From the NCBI GenBank assembly GCA_026545225.1, contig CM048845.1, positions 125,104,533 through 125,168,532 of the forward strand: DNA of 64,000 bases. The letters are read 5' to 3'. A program made the translations under genes and the position numbers. Numbering within the stretch: position 1 is the stretch's first letter; each line of letters starts with the position of its first letter. This DNA is from Cornus controversa (taxonomy: Eukaryota > Streptophyta > Magnoliopsida > Cornales > Cornaceae). The notes below the pieces were generated by a model. The model searched no databases, was not told where the DNA came from, and worked only from the letters and a program-made list of their open reading frames with translations. Shown one piece after another: positions 57,746-64,000 of the stretch.

Positions 57746-60700
57746 TTTTTGTGATTCAATTAATAGATTTTTAGTCCTTAATGCTTGAACATGACACCCT
57801 GTTCAATTCCACAGCAACCATGTAAATGATACTTTATGCATTCACCCAATTTCTATTCAACATCAATTCAGCAAGCCCTAATCAAACTAATGTAAAATAC
57901 ATGCACCCAATCTACATATTACCAAATAGTACAGTTGAAAATCAAGAGAACTTTCATAAACTCAGAAACCCAAAAAACAGATCTTCCAACTCAAGAAATA
58001 GAAATCCAGAAATAGATCTTTTACTCAAAAAATATAAATCCAAAACTTGATTTATACTTGATTTAATTATCAGAACTTCCATAAAATTTACCAAATCGAT
58101 GGAGAAGAAGAGCCAGAATAACATACCCTAAGTCCCTAATTGAGGAAGAAGATGAAGCTGGGGGGAATCCGTGGTTGGAGTGCCGCGCCGGAGTCCGGAG
58201 ATGCGCAGGATAGTAGATTTGTAGAGACTAGAGAGTGAGTGAGTGAGAGAAAGAGGGAGAGAAAGGGATACCAGAATCCAGATTGTGGATGTACCGAAGT
58301 GAAAGGTGATGGATTGTGCCGGAGAAGAAGAACAGGCCACTGCCGGAACTGATATAGAGACTGAAGAGTGAGGGAACTGAGATAAAGACTGAGGAGTGAG
58401 GTACAAAGAACGAAAATAATGTCGTTTCTCTATCAGTTTCTTACTTTGTGTTCCTAAAACTTCTTTTGGTTGTCCTTAGAAATTTGTGCGAGGACTTTTT
58501 TTGTCTCAATCTTACATGAAAAAGTGGAGAAATTTTATCCCCTGCCCCATTTCTGTACCTCCACTGCAAGAACTCAAAAACTAGCTAGGTGAATTTGTAT
58601 AACCTGAGGCGCAAAATGAAATGGTTTGCCTTCTGTGCACTATAATAAGACTTTCTTTGTATAAAAGAGAAGAAAGGGTTCATATTTGAATAAATTATGA
58701 AAAAATAAAAATAAAATGATAACATTTTTGTTTGAAAAAATTAAAAAAATAAAAAATAAATAAAGTATTTTAATTAATTTACTATCATATTTTTTTTTAT
58801 TTATTATTATATTTTTTTTGTCTTTAAAAATGTTAAAGGTTAATTTTAGTATTAAGAAAGTGTTAACCTTATCATTACTCTCCAAAATTTTTTACTTTTG
58901 AGAGGATAGTATACGAGAAATAAATCACCCTCCAAATCATTCACATTCCTTTCTTTTCTTTCACTTTTAAAAAATCAAACATAAAAAATATTATCTCTTT
59001 TCTTTTATTTTTCTTCCAATTCCAACCACGGAAACTAGTCCTAAAATATTGAGGGCTAACTGACTTGCGTTGGTAAGAAAAGACAGTAATTTAGTGTTGA
59101 GAAGAAAAGACAGTCATTTAGGAAAATATCGTATTGGGAAGATCATTAGGAGGTTAGAAAACATAAATAATGAAAAATGTAAATCAAAAATCAATGTTCT
59201 TGCACTTTTATAAGTACTCTAGATATAGGCAAATTTATAATCTTAACTAAAATTTTTATACAAATAATTTTGCATTGAGCTTAACATCTTATTTTAAATT
59301 CTTATACAAATAATATTGCATTATTTATTGATAACAATATCTAACAAAAATTTATAATGAATATATATATATTTGGATAAAATTTATAACAATTATGATT
59401 TATAGTCTATATACACATATATATTAATAAAAATAAATAAACATAGCAAACTCTTTATTTCATAGTTAGTTAATTACCAATGAAAGATAAATAATTTAGT
59501 TAAACACTTCTTGTTTTCTTTTTCTCTTTATCCCTCTCTCTCTCTCTCTCTCTCCCATAAAGACATGTATCTCTCTTTTTATTTTTCCCTTTGTGCACCT
59601 CCTTTCTTTTTATATACATCTTCACTCTAATTTCCTTAGGAGTTTATATACAAATATAAATACATATATATGATTGGTCAATAATGTTTCTGATTTAATT
59701 GATTGTTCAATTTCATTAGTTCAAAATTTTCAATTCCTTTCTGTAAATTGTTTTCATTAGTTCATTAATGACTGATATTGTTTACTAAGGTTATGATATA
59801 TGCTGCATTGTTTTTGTATCTTTCTTTAATCAAAACTTTTATTGGTAGATTTATTTTTATCATGGTAGTTCATTAGTTGCTTTTTAACACCATTATCATC
59901 GAGAGAAAGAAGTATTAATTATAATTGATATTGACTTCTTAATTATATAAAAACTCTTTTATTGATAAATTTCATTTATTATATAACAAATTAACAATCG
60001 TGTTTCAAATCATTCACTTTTATTAAAATTATTTGACGAATAAACTCCTAAAAATTCTATATATGCTAATAGACTCTTAAACTTTATCAATTATTCTGTT
60101 TCAACTCTCAAACTGGGCCTTTCCACTAAAACCAGAAAGAAAAAATAAATTAAAAATATTATTCAAAAAATCAATCAGAAAATCAGTTTGGATGTAATTT
60201 GTGTCAACAAAATATATGCATATCAAATATTGGTACAAAATAGTAGAGATGAAAAATTTATGCCAAGCAACCACATCAAAAAACAAAATGAAAAATAAAT
60301 GGATCAAACAGATTGTCAAATATTATGATACAAAGTTGGTATACCTCAGATTCGCTTTCTAAACCTTTTCCACAGCCCGAGGCTACAAAGGCCCAACCCC
60401 ACAGTCACTGTACCAGTTAAAAAAGAGAAATAAAATGAGCTACTAGGGTTCAGAACATGGCCATTTTAGAACTCAAGTCCCTCAACCTATCAACTCATTC
60501 ACAACTATTATAAGTATTTTTTTTTTGAATTTGAGGGATTGAAAATGGTAAGAATAGCAGACATGGTAATCTCGTAATATTGTGAATAAGATAACTCAAA
60601 AAATTATCATTAGATCTGCTAGAAACCTCTTTAACAATTTAAACATTCATAAACTATTAATGAAATTACATAAGAACTAACAAAAGTAAGAGTTTTTGGT

Positions 60701-61569
60701 ATATAAATTTTTTACCGAAAACATATTGCATACCAGAAACTTCATAAAAATTAAATATTATATAATTTGAGTTGATTTATTTAATCTAGCAAAATTCATC
60801 AATTAAATTGTAGGATAGAGGAGAACACATCTTCAAAGAAAACTAATATGAAAACTACAAATCATTTCATGGAAGTTTTGTATTGAAAAATTATATATAG
60901 AAAGAGAAAACGGTCAATAAAAAGAATAATAAAGCAAAAGAGAGAGAGAAAAGTAGTAAAAAAATAAATATAGAAACTAAAACTCATAAATTCAAATCAA
61001 TCACCATGAAAAATAAAGTAAAATTACCATGATACCCAACTAAATATTTATCAAATTAATCCAAATATTAGTTTGGTATAAATTCAAATGGAATTTTGTT
61101 CATTCTATTAACTAAAATTAAATTTTTTAATACACATATAGTAGCATCCAACATGAGATGAGCATTGAGTATGAGTAGCAACTAATAATCATTTATTCAA
61201 AAGAAAGTGTTCGATCAGTTTAAAATTATAATGAAAAATAAATAGTAATTTCAAGTAAGTAGTGCCCATGACTTCCAAATATGCCTCGAAACAATGAAAT
61301 CAGCGTGACGTAAAGAAATCAAACTAAAAATAAAAGCCAATACACACACATATCTATCACTAATTATAATGAAAAAATAAGAGACAATAGGATTAAAAGT
61401 GATGTAAATTCATAGCACAACTTGTCTATCACTAATTATAAGAAAAAAATAATTAATAGAGTTTAGGAATAGCTGATAAATAATTTTTAGGAGTTTATTA
61501 GTAAAGAAATTTTGATTGGTGAAATAGGATAATTGATAAAGTTTAGGAGCCTATGATTTGAAACACTGT

Positions 61570-61800
61570 TTTTATATAATAAATAAAATTTATTAATAAA
61601 AAAGTTTTTATATAACTATAATAAAAAAGTTTTTATTTAATAAATAAATGTTATCAATAAAAGAGTTTTTATATCACTAAATGATTTAAAAAATTTCATA
61701 CTTTTATTTATTAATAATAAATTTTTTTTATATAACTATAATAAAAGAGTTTTTATCTAATAAATAAAGTTCATCAATAATTTTTTTTTTATATCAGATA
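61570..61800. repeat. AT-rich imperfect tandem repeats
   Basis: Units of about 40-60 bp with AATAAA(T)GTTATCAATAA and AA(A/G)AGTTTTTATATA(A/C) recur at least four times (near 61582, 61620, 61660, 61745), indicating slippage or unequal exchange in AT-rich DNA. Confidence 0.7.
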
Positions 61801-61992
61801 TGAAACATCTTGCACTTTTAATAATAGTATATATACATATATGTATATATATATATATATATAAAATGGCACATATGTAATTTAACATATTTTGTTTACA
61901 AGATATGTTCTTTATTTTAAGCTTTAAAACGTATAATAAGCTTGTGTAACGTCCTTAGGGCAAACTCTACCCCGGGTAATTTACCCAAAAGG

Positions 61993-62001
61993 AAACCCTA
62001 A
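61993..62001 (+). promoter_or_regulatory. Telo-box in RCL1 promoter
   Basis: AAACCCTAA lies 125 bp upstream of the RCL1 start codon. Telo-boxes are known to be enriched in promoters of plant ribosomal-protein and ribosome-biogenesis genes, which fits RCL1's role. Confidence 0.55.
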
Positions 62002-62126
62002 CCGAAAAAAAAAAAGAAAAGCGGTCGTGTTGCACGTAGCTGTTGTAATACTAACTTGGAAGAGTGAAAGCAATGGCAGAGTTGAGTTGGGAGGAGGAAA
62101 GAGAAGAGAGGAGAAGGAAAGGAATA

Positions 62127-62635
62127 ATGGGGAAGAGTAAAGGGTACCTGAGGCTAAAGGGAAGCCAGAATCTGAGGCAGCGTCTGCTGCTGTCAACACT
62201 CTCTTCCACTCCCATTCTGATCGAGGATATTCGCGCCAACGACACATGGCCCGGCCTCCGCGCCCACGAGGTCTCCTTCCTTCGACTCCTCGAGAAGATC
62301 TGCGACGACTGTGTTGTCGAAATCAACGAAACAGGTATTCAATCAGTTCTAATTTACACAAACATGTAATATATATTTATATTTGTGTCGAGCATGTTAT
62401 TTAAGGTTTAAGGGTTTTAGGGTTCAACATTGTTTTGTGTGGATATATATATTTATGATTATTTAGTTGGGTATATCTGGGGCAGGCACGAAATTGAAGT
62501 ACAAGCCTGGGATTGTGATGGGTGGGAAACATATTGTGCACGACTGTGGTGTTAGTCGATCCATCGGATACTTTTTGGAGCCCCTGGCTGTTCTTGGTTT
62601 GTTTGGGAAGAAACCACTTTCGATAAGGCTCAAAG
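62127..62635 (+). CDS. RCL1: RNA 3'-terminal phosphate cyclase-like protein RCL1, first two exons
   Basis: RCL1 is a nucleolar relative of RNA 3'-phosphate cyclase that is required for early pre-rRNA processing of the small ribosomal subunit. Exons 62127-62334 and 62486-62635 join in phase (G split GG|...). Exon 1 reads MGKSKGYLRLKGSQNLRQRL, LLSTLSSTPILIEDIRANDT, WPGLRAHEVSFLRLLEKICD, VVEINETG; exon 2 reads TKLKYKPGIVMGGKHIVHDC, GVSRSIGYFLEPLAVLGLFG, KKPLSIRLKG. Plant RCL1 is about 375 residues, so roughly two thirds lie to the right of the window. The start at 62127 is chosen by family similarity (MGK...); earlier in-frame ATGs at 62064 and 62073 would add a charged, non-conserved extension (MAELSWEEEREERRRKGI). 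The next exon, expected to start with the end of a split Gly codon, is not confidently found before 64000. Confidence 0.93.
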
Positions 62636-64000
62636 GTACTTATTTCCTTCTATTTTTCTCTTAATTTTTTTTTTCTGTTTTTACCTCTAGATATATGCAT
62701 TTGGTTTTTGTTTTTGTATATGTTGGTTTTTTTATGAATCATTCTTTATGTTTTCATGCATTTTATTAATTATTGAGATTGAAGTCACACTTGTACAGAT
62801 GAGTTAATAGCTGCATAACAAAATTACCGAAATTGTGATGGTTATCTTTGATAGCAAATAATAAGAAGATGATGCTCACAGGCTCACAGCTGTTAGTTGT
62901 AAGGACTTGGAGCTTAAAAAGGTTTGGTTGCCTTGTCAGTCACTACTGGATACTAAGTGACTAAGAATTTTTAGTGCACCTGATGCTTTTGTGAAGTTGA
63001 TTTTCAGATTTAAATTGAACTGACTTCGTAACATAGAATTTGCACATGCTTATATGAGATTATTCTCTAAATGGAAGATCTTTTACCGGACAGAAGAAAG
63101 AAAAAAAATCCGGAGAGAAGATATACAAGTCCCATGCTCTCTCTGAGATAAATTAGAATATGCTTCTATTGGTTTTCAAATTTCAATATTTTTAAAACAT
63201 GTCATTTGAAACTGTAAATTTGAAGAAGTTGGTACCATAATTGTGACAAACCAGCTAGTATACTTATTTGAAATTCATTGGTACGACATTTTGGCCTTTA
63301 CATCCATTCCCCAATAGAACATGGGACTTTCTTTTCTGGTGAAAGGAAGCAATGTGTTTTTGTTTATTCCATTATAATTGTGGATTATGTTCAGGACGTG
63401 ACAAAAGTTGTTGTGGTATGTTGTCATGTATGTGGGTTATGCTCATTAGTCTCAATGTTGTATAGGCAATGAATTCAAACATTTTATGACTCATCTCTCA
63501 TTTACTCATTGGTATCAATTTCTTTTATCGTAGTATGATGTTATATAGATTTTGTTACTCAAAATACACTTCATATAGATACTGGAAATTGCGTTACTTA
63601 GAAGTCATGTTTCTTAATATCAAATATTGGATGTCATGATTGGTCTTGTCCTGTTGTTTGTTACTCTTTCTCTCTCTTGTGAAGAAAAATTAAGAAGTCT
63701 AATGGTTGTTAGTTATTGCAGAAGAGTTTTATGAAATAATATTATTTGTATCAGAATACTTGAGGAAACTCTTGGAAGGTCTCTCTACAACATCTAACTG
63801 GTTCTTCACTTATAATATTAGCTACCATTTTATTTCCTTTTTCTGGATATCCTGTAAGGTATGACTTTTTTGCCTTCAAGCATAAAAATTGCGATTTCAG
63901 TTGTGGATATTGGGGAATTTTTTTATAGGTGTGACTAACTTTGATAATTAATTAACGTCAAACATAGGCCTCATCGATTGCATTGATGACAGGACCTGAA
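62636..64000 (+). other. RCL1 intron 2, window ends inside or near exon 3
   Basis: T-rich intronic sequence. At 63914-63929 an acceptor-like GAATTTTTTTATAG is followed by GTGTGACTAAC, which would continue LKG as VTN as in RCL1 (G-I/V-T-N), but an in-frame stop comes within a few codons, so it may be a decayed exon copy or chance. Confidence 0.35.

Larger units (their letters stand above)
56811..61992. other. Intergenic region between divergent CLP1 and RCL1
   Basis: Starts with the CLP1 promoter region (no clear TATA box seen). It contains one end of a hAT-type element (57605-57745), a purine-rich stretch at 58080-58400 with a misleading minus-strand ORF, a CT microsatellite near 59535-59555, and long AT-rich DNA with related but rearranged inverted segments at about 59945-60115 and 61455-61630. 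No complete gene is seen. Confidence 0.5.

Noticed and set aside
58128-58406. 92-codon minus-strand ORF (serine/leucine rich)
   Set aside because: Translation of purine-rich repeats; no homology recognised and no splice partners.
59945-61630. A single large inverted-repeat transposon
   Set aside because: The related segments are in a different internal order on the two sides and no TSD is visible, so boundaries cannot be supported.
1-64000. CRISPR arrays, tRNA or rRNA genes, bacterial operons
   Set aside because: None seen; gene structure and repeats are those of a plant nuclear genome.

Overview
This is nuclear DNA from a plant, most likely a woody eudicot. The genes are split by short phase-matched introns with GT...AG borders, the proteins resemble eudicot families, and AT-rich spacers and introns are filled with plant transposable elements. 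Species cannot be decided from the window.

Six host genes can be read by joining exons. (1) SSRP1, the HMG-box subunit of the FACT histone chaperone (+, 290-10426, first exon outside the window). (2) A short PIN auxin carrier of the PIN8 type (+, 14111-16155). (3) VDAC, the mitochondrial outer-membrane porin (+, 18351-25172). (4) A hypersensitive-induced-reaction SPFH protein, HIR (-, 28848-31599). (5) CLP1, the polynucleotide kinase-like subunit of pre-mRNA 3' end processing (-, 46665-56810). (6) The first two coding exons of RCL1, the RNA 3'-phosphate cyclase-like ribosome-biogenesis protein (+, 62127 to beyond the window). They are unrelated housekeeping or signalling genes and do not form a pathway.

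Between and inside them lies a dense, layered set of mobile DNA, much of it delimited here by target-site duplications (TSDs). It includes hAT-like elements (8221-9080, 19514-20332, 20694-21735), Mutator-like elements or MITEs (1718-3444, 16537-16716, 26239-27307), SINEs (24300-24445, 29512-29603) and retroposon insertions of only 18-22 bp. There is a TRIM (33066-34273), a dead LINE (37188-41372), an internally deleted copia (51567-53041) and two SMART elements of about 250 bp (48046-48303, 52581-52824). Fragments of a Rab7-type GTPase gene (about 45649-45803) and of a receptor-like cytoplasmic kinase (about 53405-53716) are also present.

The most unusual object is a 2757-bp near-perfect palindrome at 42822-45578. 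Its two 1.35-kb arms look like LTRs pointing at each other with only 35 bp between them. The whole unit is flanked by a perfect 5-bp TSD, as if it had integrated as one retroelement-like molecule. Each arm carries a TATAAA box aimed at the centre, so the locus could yield hairpin or double-stranded RNA. A separate 570-bp inverted repeat (42112-42680) sits just upstream.
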